Assembly (NCBI RefSeq): GCF_902141845.1
Contig: NZ_CABFPH010000006.1
Location: 44,281-108,280 of the forward strand
DNA length: 64,000 bases
Origin: Methylobacterium symbioticum
GTDB taxonomy: Bacteria > Pseudomonadota > Alphaproteobacteria > Rhizobiales > Beijerinckiaceae
Direction of reading: 5' to 3'
Shown here: positions 35,932 to 44,907 of the stretch, piece after piece
Layout of the letters: each line of letters starts with the position of its first letter
Numbering within the stretch: the stretch's first letter is position 1
Program-made: the position numbers and the translations under genes
The notes under the pieces: model-generated
What the model saw: the letters and a program-made list of their open reading frames with translations, nothing else
Databases searched by the model: none
Told to the model about the DNA's origin: nothing

Positions 35932-37089
35932 ATGAAGCGGCTGGCCATCTTCCTCGACGGCACCTGGAATACACTCGGCAACAACACGAACGTCTGGCGC
36001 CTCAAGTCGCTCTGCGACCCGGCGGCCCCGGACCAGCATGTCTACTACGGGCAGGGCGTCGGCACCCGCCTGCTCGAGAAGTGGCGCGGCGGCGTCGGAG
36101 GGCACGGCCTGGACGACGAGATCCTCGATGCCTACGCTTGGCTCGTCCAGATCTACGAGCCCAGCGACGCGATCTTCATCTTCGGGTTCAGCCGGGGCGC
36201 CTATGCCGCCAGAAGCCTCTCGGGGCTGATCGCCAAGTGCGGCGTGTTGCGCCCGGGAGCTCCGCTCTCGCTCGAGCAGCTCTACGCCCGCTACCGGCGC
36301 GGAAACGAGAAGACGATTAGAACCCTCCTGGGCGCCCCTGCTAACGCGCCGTCGAGCCTGGAGGAGCGTTGGGTCGCCGCCTGCTGCCATGCCGCCGACA
36401 TCGAGTTCGTCGGCGTGTTCGATACCGTCGGCTCGATGGGCAGCCCATTGTCGAGCCTGTCGTCGCGCATCGCCAGATATCGCTTCCTCGACACCCACCT
36501 CTATCGCTGGAACAGGCGTGCCTTCCACGCGCTCGCCCTCGACGAGCATCGCCGTTCCTTCGAACCAACCTTCTGGACCCGCACGATCGAGAGCACGACG
36601 CCGGCCGCAGGACCGACCCGGTCGCTCGACGAAGTCGAACAGCGCTGGTTCGTCGGTGCGCATGCGAACGTGGGCGGAGGCTATTCGAGCGACATCCTCG
36701 CCCAGGCGCCTCTGAAATGGCTGATGGACAAGGCGGCGCTCGCTGGACTCCGGTTCCGCCCAGGTTTCGAGACCGACGCGTCGGATGCGACGGCGCCGAT
36801 CGCGGATTCCTATGCCCAGTTCGTGCCCGCTCCCCTCCGCATGATCGCACGTCCCTTCGATCGGCCGGTGGGGTCGCCGCCAAGGGTCGGATCCACGAAG
36901 ACGACCTCCCGCATCAACGAGACCATCGACGGAAGCGTCTTCGAACGATGGCGTGCGAACCCCGCCTACCGACCTCAGAATCTGTCGGAGTGGTCGAAGC
37001 GGCTGGGGGTCGATCCGGCCAGCCGGGCGGGATCTGTCCGAGCAGCCGACGGAGCGCTCCTCGCCGCGCAGGGACCGCAGATCGGCTAA
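35932..37089 (+). CDS. DUF2235 alpha/beta hydrolase, phospholipase-like (Tle1-type)
   Basis: A 385-residue protein of the DUF2235 family, which includes type VI secretion phospholipase effectors (Tle1). It begins with the family start KRLAIFLDGTWNT and has the nucleophile elbow FIFGFSRGAYAAR (Ser87 in G-x-S-R-G), then EFVGVFDTVGSMG for the Asp and WFVGAHANVGGGY for the His region. No signal peptide or secretion domain is present, so it acts in the cytoplasm unless exported by another route. It follows the DUF6527 gene by 80 bases with GGAGAGCAGGGG before ATG, on the same strand. In CBASS-type immunity, ubiquitin-like machinery and phospholipase effectors occur together, so it is a candidate membrane-attacking effector of this operon; that is inference. 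Confidence 0.8.
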   Translation: MKRLAIFLDGTWNTLGNNTNVWRLKSLCDPAAPDQHVYYGQGVGTRLLEKWRGGVGGHGLDDEILDAYAWLVQIYEPSDAIFIFGFSRGAYAARSLSGLIAKCGVLRPGAPLSLEQLYARYRRGNEKTIRTLLGAPANAPSSLEERWVAACCHAADIEFVGVFDTVGSMGSPLSSLSSRIARYRFLDTHLYRWNRRAFHALALDEHRRSFEPTFWTRTIESTTPAAGPTRSLDEVEQRWFVGAHANVGGGYSSDILAQAPLKWLMDKAALAGLRFRPGFETDASDATAPIADSYAQFVPAPLRMIARPFDRPVGSPPRVGSTKTTSRINETIDGSVFERWRANPAYRPQNLSEWSKRLGVDPASRAGSVRAADGALLAAQGPQIG

Positions 37090-37281
37090 CCGACGCATCC
37101 CGCTCCAGCCCGGGCACCGCGACGGGGAGCGCCGTCGCGGGACCTGACCCGACATCGGCCGGCGGAGGTGACTTTGCGATTCGCAGGGATTCGAAGGAAC
37201 GAAATATCGAGCCGCCGCCGTCACGACGGCCGGCATCTCTTTCCTCTGTACTCCACCCGGTCCTTCGGGCGCCGGCTTCTG

Positions 37282-37303
37282 CGGGGACAAATCGGGGACA
37301 AAT
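37282..37303. repeat. Tandem 11-bp direct repeat beside the tRNA gene
   Basis: CGGGGACAAAT occurs twice in direct succession, 60 bases from the 3' end of the tRNA gene and within the stretch where an integrating element would join. It may be a recombinase arm site or chance. Confidence 0.4.
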
Positions 37304-37363
37304 ATGAAAACAGCGAGCGAAAAAGCCGTTCCGAATCAGAGATTTGCAGGACGAGAGAAGGAG

Positions 37364-37456
37364 TGGCGGAGACGGAGGGATTCGAACCCTCGATACCCTT
37401 TTTAGGGGTATGCTCATTTAGCAAACGAGTGCCTTCAGCCTCTCGGCCACGTCTCC
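37364..37456 (-). tRNA. trnS-GCU: tRNA-Ser, anticodon GCU
   Basis: On the minus strand the sequence folds as a class II tRNA. GGAGACG (37456-37450) pairs with CGTCTCC, followed by discriminator G and an encoded CCA (37366-37364). The D-arm follows. The anticodon stem CTCGT/ATGAG encloses loop TTGCTAA with anticodon GCT, then a long variable arm (ATACCCCT/AGGGGTAT-like stem) and T-loop GGTTCGAATCC. Anticodon GCU reads AGC/AGU serine codons. Its 3' end faces the accessory island on the left, the usual orientation for an integration site. Confidence 0.95.
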
Positions 37457-37469
37457 GGCACCACCGGCT

Positions 37470-38303
37470 CTAAGAGTTCGCCTCGCGTCGGTCAACCCGG
37501 TCCCGCGTTGAAGCCGGGGCTGTGGCAGCGGTGCGACGGCGTTCGTAGTGCTTGGCGACGCGCAGGTGGCGCGAGATCGCGTAGTTCATCGCGGTGAGGA
37601 AGCCGTAGACGCCGCGCACGAAGTGGCGCCGGCCGAGATAGGCCTTCAGGAAATTGCCCGGCAGCTCGACGAAAACGCGCCAGCTCGGGATGACAACGCC
37701 GCGGGCCTCAAGGTCGTCCGCCTGCTGGTCGGAGTAGCGATTCAGCTTGTCGAGCTGGTCGCCGAGCGAGCGCACCGAGAAATGGTGGATCACCCCGCGC
37801 AGGCGCCCGGGCACGATCCCCGGTCGCAAATCCACCCGGTCGTGGACCGGGGACGGCGAATAACGGCCGGCATCGATCCGGTAGAGGCGCACGGGGGTGA
37901 GCGTGTAGGCCCAGCGGTGCGGCCGGCCCTCGCCGGGAAAAATCTCGGCAATCCCGGTGCGCCAGGCGGGCAGGCGCGGCTCGCCCTGCGCGAACAGGGC
38001 GCGGATCTCCGCGGCGAGCTCGGGCGGCACCACCTCGTCGGCGTCGAGGTTCAGGAGCCAGGGATGGCGGCACTGCTCCTCGGCAAAGCGCTTCTGCGGC
38101 CCGTAGCCCGGCCAGGAATTGTGGATCACCCGGGCGCCGAGGCTCTCGGCGAGAGCCTGCGTGCCGTCCGTCGAGCCGGAATCGACCACGACGAGGTCGT
38201 CGGTCAGGTCGCGCACCGCGCGGATGGTGGCGCCGATCCGGTCGGCCTCGTTCTTGGCGATGATGAAGACGGAGAGCGGCAGGACCGCGTGCGGGACGGA
38301 CAT
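37470..38303 (-). CDS. Family 2 glycosyltransferase (WaaE/KdtX type)
   Basis: A 277-residue GT2 enzyme of the lipopolysaccharide core type (WaaE/KdtX). It starts SVFIIAKNEADRIGATIRAV, has the nucleotide-binding VVVDSGSTDGT and the metal-binding LNLDADEVV, and ends with the C-terminal helical part seen in the beta-1,4-glucosyltransferase group (RGVYGFLTAMNYAISRHLRV). It should transfer a sugar from a nucleotide sugar to a core or surface glycan at the cytoplasmic face. The start ATG follows TGAGG and lies 9 bases after the stop of the acyl-CoA synthetase on the same strand, so the two are cotranscribed. The tRNA-Ser gene follows 14 bases beyond its stop. Confidence 0.82.
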   Translation of the reverse strand: MSVPHAVLPLSVFIIAKNEADRIGATIRAVRDLTDDLVVVDSGSTDGTQALAESLGARVIHNSWPGYGPQKRFAEEQCRHPWLLNLDADEVVPPELAAEIRALFAQGEPRLPAWRTGIAEIFPGEGRPHRWAYTLTPVRLYRIDAGRYSPSPVHDRVDLRPGIVPGRLRGVIHHFSVRSLGDQLDKLNRYSDQQADDLEARGVVIPSWRVFVELPGNFLKAYLGRRHFVRGVYGFLTAMNYAISRHLRVAKHYERRRTAATAPASTRDRVDRREANS

Positions 38304-38312
38304 CGCCGGACC

Positions 38313-39842
38313 TCAGGCCAGGGCGTCGGCGAGGCGCTTGCGCTGCACCTTGCCGTTGGCCGTACGCGGCAGGGCTTCGAGGAAGCGGATCTCGCGAGGG
38401 CATTTGTAGGCGGCAAGCCGCGCGCGGCACCAACCCAACAGCGCCTCGGCGTCCGGCTCGGCTCCCGGCTGCAGAACGACGAAGCCGCAGACCACGCGGA
38501 CATCCGACCGCACAGCGAGTTCCGCCACCCCGACCTCGGCGACATCCGGGTGCTCGGCGAGCACGCCCTCCACTTCGTTCGGCGAGACGCGGTAGCCCAT
38601 CGCGTTCATCAGGTCGTCGTTGCGGCCCTCGAACCAGAGGTAGCCATCGGCATCGAGCCGGGCGAGATCGCCGCCCGCGAACCAGTCGCCCCGGAAGACC
38701 TGCGCCTCCTCGTCCGGACGGTTCCAGTAGCCGAGCATCAGCCCAGGCTCCGAGCGGTGGACGGCGAGCAAGCCCGTCTCGCCCGCGGGCAGCGGCTCAG
38801 GCGCGCCCTCGGGCGCCAGGATCGCGACGCGCCGCCCCGGCTGCGGCTTGCCCGGCGAGCCAGGGCGCACCGGGATCGTCGGCCCGCTCGACACGTAGGT
38901 CGAGATCTCGCTCATGCCGAGAGCCTCGTAGAGCGGTTTGCCCGTCGCCGTGCGCCAGGCCTCCAGGATGTCAACAGGCAGCGCCTCGCCCGCCGTGCAG
39001 CCGTGGCGCAGACTAGCGAGGTCGTGGGCGGGCAGGTCACCGTATTTGAGGATCTGCCGATAGAGGCTCGGGACTGCGGCGAAGATCGTGGCCCGCCGCT
39101 CGGCGATCAGGCGCGGCCACACGCCCGGGTCGCGCGGGCCGTTATAGAGCACCGAGGTCGCCCCCACCGCCCAGGGGTCGGTGATGCCGACGCCCAGCGT
39201 GTAGGTCCAGTTCATGGTACCCGCATGCAGCATCACGTCGCTCTCGGAGAGACCGAGCCAGTGGGCCAGCATCGGCCGGCGGCCATAGATGGTGCGGTGA
39301 GCATGCAGCACGCCCTTCGGGCGGCTCGTCGTGCCGGAGGTGTAGACGAGGGTCGCCGGATCGTCGGCTGCGGTGTCGGCGTAGTCCGCGACCGGCCCGC
39401 CGGCTTTCATCGCAGCGATGTCGTCGGGCCCGAGCAGGATCCGGCCGGCGAGCGCCGCGCGGTCGACCATGCAGCCGCTCGCCACCGCGACGGCGGCCGC
39501 GCCCGAATTCTCCATCAGGAAAGCAGCCTCGGACGGCGTCAGCTGCGGCGAGGACGGCAAGGCGACGAGGCCGGCAGCGAGCGCGCCGAAATAGACCAGC
39601 ACGTAATCCGCCTCATTGCCCATGCGGATCATCACGCGGTCGCCGCGCTGCAATCCGAGCCCGAGGAGCCCTGCCGCGATGCCGCGCACAGCACGGTCCG
39701 CCTCACCGAAGGTCAGGCTCGCGACCGCGCCGCCCTCCCCTACCATCACCAGCGCGGTCTTGTCGGGCCGCACGGCCGCGTTCGCGCCGAGGCAGTAGCG
39801 GGCGGCGTTGAAACGGGCGGGCGGATGACGGTCGTCGGACAC
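38313..39842 (-). CDS. Acyl-CoA synthetase / AMP-dependent ligase
   Basis: A 509-residue enzyme of the ANL superfamily. The ATP signature YTSGTTSRPKGV, the TAGEALP and YEALGMSE-IS blocks, the hinge GGDLARLDADGYLWFEGRND and the C-terminal catalytic Lys in RTANGKVQRKRL are all present. It activates a carboxylate through an acyl-adenylate and transfers it to CoA. The sequence is closest in flavour to benzoate-CoA and acetoacetyl/acetyl-CoA ligase groups, but the substrate cannot be named. It is the first gene of a pair with the glycosyltransferase; the 218 bases upstream hold its promoter. Cytoplasmic. Confidence 0.82.
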   Translation of the reverse strand: MSDDRHPPARFNAARYCLGANAAVRPDKTALVMVGEGGAVASLTFGEADRAVRGIAAGLLGLGLQRGDRVMIRMGNEADYVLVYFGALAAGLVALPSSPQLTPSEAAFLMENSGAAAVAVASGCMVDRAALAGRILLGPDDIAAMKAGGPVADYADTAADDPATLVYTSGTTSRPKGVLHAHRTIYGRRPMLAHWLGLSESDVMLHAGTMNWTYTLGVGITDPWAVGATSVLYNGPRDPGVWPRLIAERRATIFAAVPSLYRQILKYGDLPAHDLASLRHGCTAGEALPVDILEAWRTATGKPLYEALGMSEISTYVSSGPTIPVRPGSPGKPQPGRRVAILAPEGAPEPLPAGETGLLAVHRSEPGLMLGYWNRPDEEAQVFRGDWFAGGDLARLDADGYLWFEGRNDDLMNAMGYRVSPNEVEGVLAEHPDVAEVGVAELAVRSDVRVVCGFVVLQPGAEPDAEALLGWCRARLAAYKCPREIRFLEALPRTANGKVQRKRLADALA

Positions 39843-40060
39843 AGGGCGCGCCTTCCTGAGCAGAAACTGCCCGCGTGTCGGCCATTGTGGGGCGTCGCGT
39901 CAACGGTCGGAAGCCGAACCCGCTAAGCTTGATCCCGACGGAAACGGTCGTGTCGAGAGCGGTCCCGCGTCGCAAATCCGGACAGGCGCAGAATTCGAGA
40001 TCGGACAAGAATCGGCGAAAAGCTCTACTGTCATTCGCCTCAGAACGCTGGTTTCCGTCC

Positions 40061-41482
<1,422 letters not shown>

Positions 41483-41542
41483 GGTGTCCTCGGCCCGGAC
41501 AGGCCGCCTCTCGCAAGCGTGGACCTCAGGTCCCGGAACTCC

Positions 41543-41559
41543 AAGGGACGAGGTCCCTT
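41543..41559. repeat. Small hairpin related to the 58-kb repeat
   Basis: AAGGGAC (41543-41549) and GTCCCTT (41553-41559) around a 3-base loop lie just after the dehydrogenase gene. The sequence is a variant of the first hairpin of the repeat at 58064-58161. Confidence 0.5.
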
Positions 41560-41588
41560 CGGAATCCCGGATTCGAGTGCGTGATAGC

Positions 41589-42665
41589 CTACTCGTTGTC
41601 GCCCTGCACGGCCGCGATCACCGCATCCGTGACCTGACGGGTCGTTGCCTTGCCGCCGAGATCGGGCGTGTGCAGGCTCGGATCCGCGGTGACGCGCTCG
41701 ACTGCCCGCATCAGCCGGTCGGCGGCCGGCTTCTCGCCGAGATGCTCCAGCATCTGGCACGCCGTCCAGAAGGTGGCGATCGGGTTGGCGATGCCCTTGC
41801 CCGTGATGTCGAAGGCCGAGCCGTGGATCGGCTCGAACATCGAGGGATAGGTCCGCTCGGGATTGATGTTGGCGGTCGGCGCGATGCCGAGCGAGCCTGC
41901 CAGCGCCGCCGCGAGGTCCGAGAGGATGTCGGCGTGAAGGTTCGTCGCGACGATCGTGTCGAGGGTCTCCGGCTTCATCGTCATGCGCATGGTCATCGCA
42001 TCGACGAGCATCTTGTCCCAGGTCACGTCGGGGAAGTCCTTCGCCACCTCGGCCGCGATCTCGTCCCACATCACCATGGCATGGCGCTGCGCGTTCGACT
42101 TGGTCACCACGGTCAGGAGCTTGCGCGGACGCGACTGCGCCAGCTTGAACGCGAAGCGGATGATACGGTCGACACCGGAGCGGGTCATCATCGAGACGTC
42201 CGTGGCGACCTCATTGGGATGGCCTTGGTGGACCCGGCCGCCGACCCCGGCATACTCGCCCTCGGAGTTCTCGCGCACGATCACCCAGTTCAGCTCCGGG
42301 CCGGAGACGTGGCGCAGCGGGCTGGTGATCCCCGGCAGGATCCGGGTCGGCCGCACATTGGCGTACTGGTCGAAGGGCTGGCAGATGGCGAGCCGCAGGC
42401 CCCAGAGCGTGATGTGGTCCGGCACGTCCGGCGCTCCCACGGCGCCGAAGAAGATCGCGTCGTGGTCCTTGATCTGCTCGCGCCCGTCGGCAGGCATCAT
42501 CACGCCGTGCGTCTTGTAGTAGTCCGAGCCCCAGTCGAAATGGTCGAACTTGAACCGGAAGCTGCCGGTCTTCTCGGCCAGCGCGTCGAGCACCTCGATG
42601 CCCGCGGCGATGACCTCGATACCGATGCCGTCGGCGGGAATGGCGGCGATGCTGTAGGTCTTCAT
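41589..42665 (-). CDS. ttuC: Tartrate dehydrogenase / D-malate dehydrogenase (decarboxylating)
   Basis: A 358-residue member of the isocitrate/isopropylmalate dehydrogenase family. The start SIAAIPADGIGIEVIAAGIE, FFGAVGAPDVPDHITLWGLR, the substrate loop Arg residues in NVRPTRILPG, VRENSEGEYAGVGG, the catalytic Tyr/Lys region and the metal-binding NLHADILSDLAAALAGSLG followed by FEPIHGSAFDITGKG fit the tartrate/D-malate branch (TtuC/DmlA) rather than leucine synthesis. It oxidises tartrate or decarboxylates D-malate with NAD. The MFS carrier lies 30 bases upstream on the same strand, and a GntR regulator faces both, which supports a catabolic unit for a dicarboxylic hydroxy acid. Confidence 0.85.
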   Translation of the reverse strand: MKTYSIAAIPADGIGIEVIAAGIEVLDALAEKTGSFRFKFDHFDWGSDYYKTHGVMMPADGREQIKDHDAIFFGAVGAPDVPDHITLWGLRLAICQPFDQYANVRPTRILPGITSPLRHVSGPELNWVIVRENSEGEYAGVGGRVHQGHPNEVATDVSMMTRSGVDRIIRFAFKLAQSRPRKLLTVVTKSNAQRHAMVMWDEIAAEVAKDFPDVTWDKMLVDAMTMRMTMKPETLDTIVATNLHADILSDLAAALAGSLGIAPTANINPERTYPSMFEPIHGSAFDITGKGIANPIATFWTACQMLEHLGEKPAADRLMRAVERVTADPSLHTPDLGGKATTRQVTDAVIAAVQGDNE

Positions 42666-42695
42666 CAGAAATCTCCGTGACAGGGAACAGGCATT

Positions 42696-43994
42696 TCAGC
42701 GCGCGACGGCGCCGGCGGTGTCGGGCCGGCGCCCAACGCGGGCGACGACGAGGCTGAGGATTGCGGAAAGGACGAGCAGCGCGGCCACGAAGACCAGCCC
42801 ACCCGTGAAGCCGCCCGTCTGGTCCTTGATCCAGCCGATCACCCAGGGGCCGACGAAGCCGCCGAGATTGCCGATCGAGTTGATCGTGGCGATGCCCACC
42901 GCCGCGGCCGAGCCGGAGAGGAACATGGTCGGCATGGCCCAGAGCGGCGGCTTGGCGGCGCTGATCCCGATATTGACGAGGCTGAGTGCGGCGATGACCG
43001 CGGCGACCGAGGACGCCCCGCCGGCGAGCATCAGCCCGAGAGCCGCGACGAGACAGGCAATGACCACGTGCCATGTGCGCTCGCCCGTCCGGTCGGAGTG
43101 GCGGGCCCACAGAATCATCGCGACCACCGCGACGGTCGGCGGCACGGCATTCAGGAAGCCGACCGTCATCGGGGAGAGCCCGAAGCTCCTGATGATCTGC
43201 GGCGCCCAGATGCCGAGGGTGTAGAGGCCGGCCGAAGTGCCGAAATAGACGAGCGCCAGGGCCAGTACGCGCAGATCGGCCATCCCGCTCAAGATGCTGT
43301 GCTTGGCGGAGATCTGCTTGGAGGCGCGCTCCCCGTTCATCTCTGCGACGAGCCAGGCCCGTTGATCGTCGGAGAGCCACTTCGCCTTCTCAGGCCGGTC
43401 CGTCATGTAGAACAGCACCATGATGCCGAGCAGCACGGCTGGGATGGCCTCGATGAGGAACATCCATTGCCAGCCATGGAGGCCCATGACGCCCTCCATC
43501 TCAAGCAACGCGCCGGAGAGGGGCGAGCCGAGCACCACCGAGATCGGCGCCGCCGCCATGAACAGCGAGACGACGCCGGCCCGGTAACGGGCCGGGAACC
43601 AGTAGCTCAAGTAGAGGATGATCCCGGGAAAGAACCCGGCTTCGGCCGCGCCGAGTAGGAAGCGCAGCACGTAGAAGCTCGTCTCGCCCTTGATGAAGGC
43701 GAAGGCGCCCGAGATGATACCCCAGGTGATCATCACGCGGGCGATCCAGAGTCGCGCACCGACCTTGTCGAGGATGATGTTAGAAGGCACTTCGAACAGG
43801 AAGTAGCCGAAGAAGAACACCCCGGCCCCGAAGCCGAATACGGACGACGAGAAGCCGAGGTCCTTGTTCATTGTCAGCGCCGCGAAGCCGATATTCACGC
43901 GGTCGATGAAGGCGATAAAGTAGAGTAGGCAGATAAAGGGGATCAGGCGCCACGCGACCCTGCGCATGGTCGCCCGCTCGAGCGATGCGTCCAT
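42696..43994 (-). CDS. MFS transporter, anion:cation symporter (ACS) family
   Basis: A 432-residue carrier with twelve predicted membrane spans. The first is LIPFICLLYFIAFIDRVNIG, and the D-R-x-N-I-G motif at its end marks the ACS family (phthalate, tartrate, glucarate, galactonate carriers). FEVPSNIILDKVGARLWIAR and RFLLGAAEAGFFPGIILYLS are the next signature helices. It should import an organic anion with protons. ATG 43994 follows GGAGGAAACG; the frame is open to 44102 but that part lacks a ribosome site and holds the operator. Cotranscribed with the dehydrogenase, so tartrate or malate is the likely cargo (inference). Confidence 0.85.
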   Translation of the reverse strand: MDASLERATMRRVAWRLIPFICLLYFIAFIDRVNIGFAALTMNKDLGFSSSVFGFGAGVFFFGYFLFEVPSNIILDKVGARLWIARVMITWGIISGAFAFIKGETSFYVLRFLLGAAEAGFFPGIILYLSYWFPARYRAGVVSLFMAAAPISVVLGSPLSGALLEMEGVMGLHGWQWMFLIEAIPAVLLGIMVLFYMTDRPEKAKWLSDDQRAWLVAEMNGERASKQISAKHSILSGMADLRVLALALVYFGTSAGLYTLGIWAPQIIRSFGLSPMTVGFLNAVPPTVAVVAMILWARHSDRTGERTWHVVIACLVAALGLMLAGGASSVAAVIAALSLVNIGISAAKPPLWAMPTMFLSGSAAAVGIATINSIGNLGGFVGPWVIGWIKDQTGGFTGGLVFVAALLVLSAILSLVVARVGRRPDTAGAVAR

Positions 43995-44064
43995 CGTTTC
44001 CTCCGGCTTGACCCGACATGCGTCGATCTTTGCATCGATCCTTGAGCGGATCTTTGCGCGCCAA

Positions 44065-44076
44065 CTTGCATGCAAG
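44065..44076. promoter_or_regulatory. Probable GntR operator 1
   Basis: CTTGCATGCAAG is a perfect 12-bp palindrome between the divergent carrier and regulator genes, 70 bases before the carrier start. Confidence 0.6.
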
Positions 44077-44124
44077 ATGGCATGAGTTGCGCCGACTCTC
44101 ATCGTCTTGTCAAGTGACCATTGC

Positions 44125-44140
44125 AGCTTGCATGGAAGCT
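44125..44140. promoter_or_regulatory. Probable GntR operator 2
   Basis: AGCTTGCATGGAAGCT is a 16-bp palindrome with mismatches only beside its centre. It shares CTTGCATG with operator 1 and lies 62 bp from it, 30 bases before the regulator start, as expected for autoregulation. Confidence 0.6.
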
Positions 44141-44169
44141 GGTACGCTCGGAGCGGATCCGGAGGGACG

Positions 44170-44877
44170 ATGATGGTGCGCGGACGGGCCGACGCGGATC
44201 GGGACAGCGAGCGGCGTCCGTCCCTCGTGGATGACGCCTACGCGGCCATGAAGCAGGCGATCCGCGATTCGAGCTTCGCGCCAGGCTATCAGGCTTCAGA
44301 GCAGGAGATCGCCCTTCGCCTCGGCATGAGCCGCACGCCCGTGCACGAGGCCGCGATCCGCCTGCAGGAGGACGGTCTCGTACGCGTGCTGCCGCGCCGC
44401 GGCATCCTGATCTGCGCGCTCGCCCCCGATGACATGCGCGAGATCTATGACGTCATCGTTGCCATCGAGGGACGGGCCGCCGAGTTGATCGCCGCAAGAC
44501 CCGAGCACCAGCGCCGAGCTGTGGCGGACGATCTGGCGGTCCAGACCGATGCGATGGACGCGGCCTGGACGGAGCAGGACCTGCGCAGCTGGGGTGAGGC
44601 AGACGAGCACTTCCACCGCGCCCTTGTCGAGGGGGCAGCCAACGGCCGCATGATCCGGATCATCCAGACCATCACGGACCAGTCGCACCGGGCGCGGATG
44701 TTCACGCTCAAGCTTCGGCGCGAGCTCGGCGCGTCGGTCGAGGAGCATCGGCGGATCATCGACTGCATCCGCGTCGGCGACGCGGCCGGGGCAATGGAGA
44801 GCGCCCGCACCCACCGCCTGCGTGCCCGCGACACGCTTCTGCCCCTGCTCGACAGCTTCGGCGTCAAGCACCTCTGA
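44170..44877 (+). CDS. GntR-family regulator (FCD type)
   Basis: A 235-residue regulator. The N-terminal winged helix is clear (LVDDAYAAMKQAIRDSSFAP, then QEIALRLGMSRTPVHEAAIR and RLQEDGLVRVLPRRGILICA). The C-terminal FCD ligand domain follows with the metal/acid-binding residues in EADEHFHRALVEGAANGRM and EEHRRIIDCIRVGDAAGAM. GGAGGGACG precedes the chosen ATG at 44170. It is divergent from the carrier-dehydrogenase pair and two matching palindromes lie between them. It therefore probably represses both units and is released by the transported acid. Confidence 0.88.
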   Translation: MMVRGRADADRDSERRPSLVDDAYAAMKQAIRDSSFAPGYQASEQEIALRLGMSRTPVHEAAIRLQEDGLVRVLPRRGILICALAPDDMREIYDVIVAIEGRAAELIAARPEHQRRAVADDLAVQTDAMDAAWTEQDLRSWGEADEHFHRALVEGAANGRMIRIIQTITDQSHRARMFTLKLRRELGASVEEHRRIIDCIRVGDAAGAMESARTHRLRARDTLLPLLDSFGVKHL

Positions 44878-44907
44878 TCCGGTCCGCGTCGGCCGCGGAC
44901 GAAGGTC

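Noticed and set aside
22828..37363. An integrase gene for the island
   Set aside because: No frame shows the tyrosine R-H-R-Y or serine recombinase pattern; if one existed it is lost or outside the window.
37221..37424. Short frames across the tRNA-Ser gene
   Set aside because: They are translations of the tRNA itself; the cloverleaf with anticodon GCU is unambiguous.
37548..39926. A 792-codon plus-strand frame
   Set aside because: Antisense shadow of the glycosyltransferase and acyl-CoA synthetase genes, both of which have full motif sets on the minus strand.
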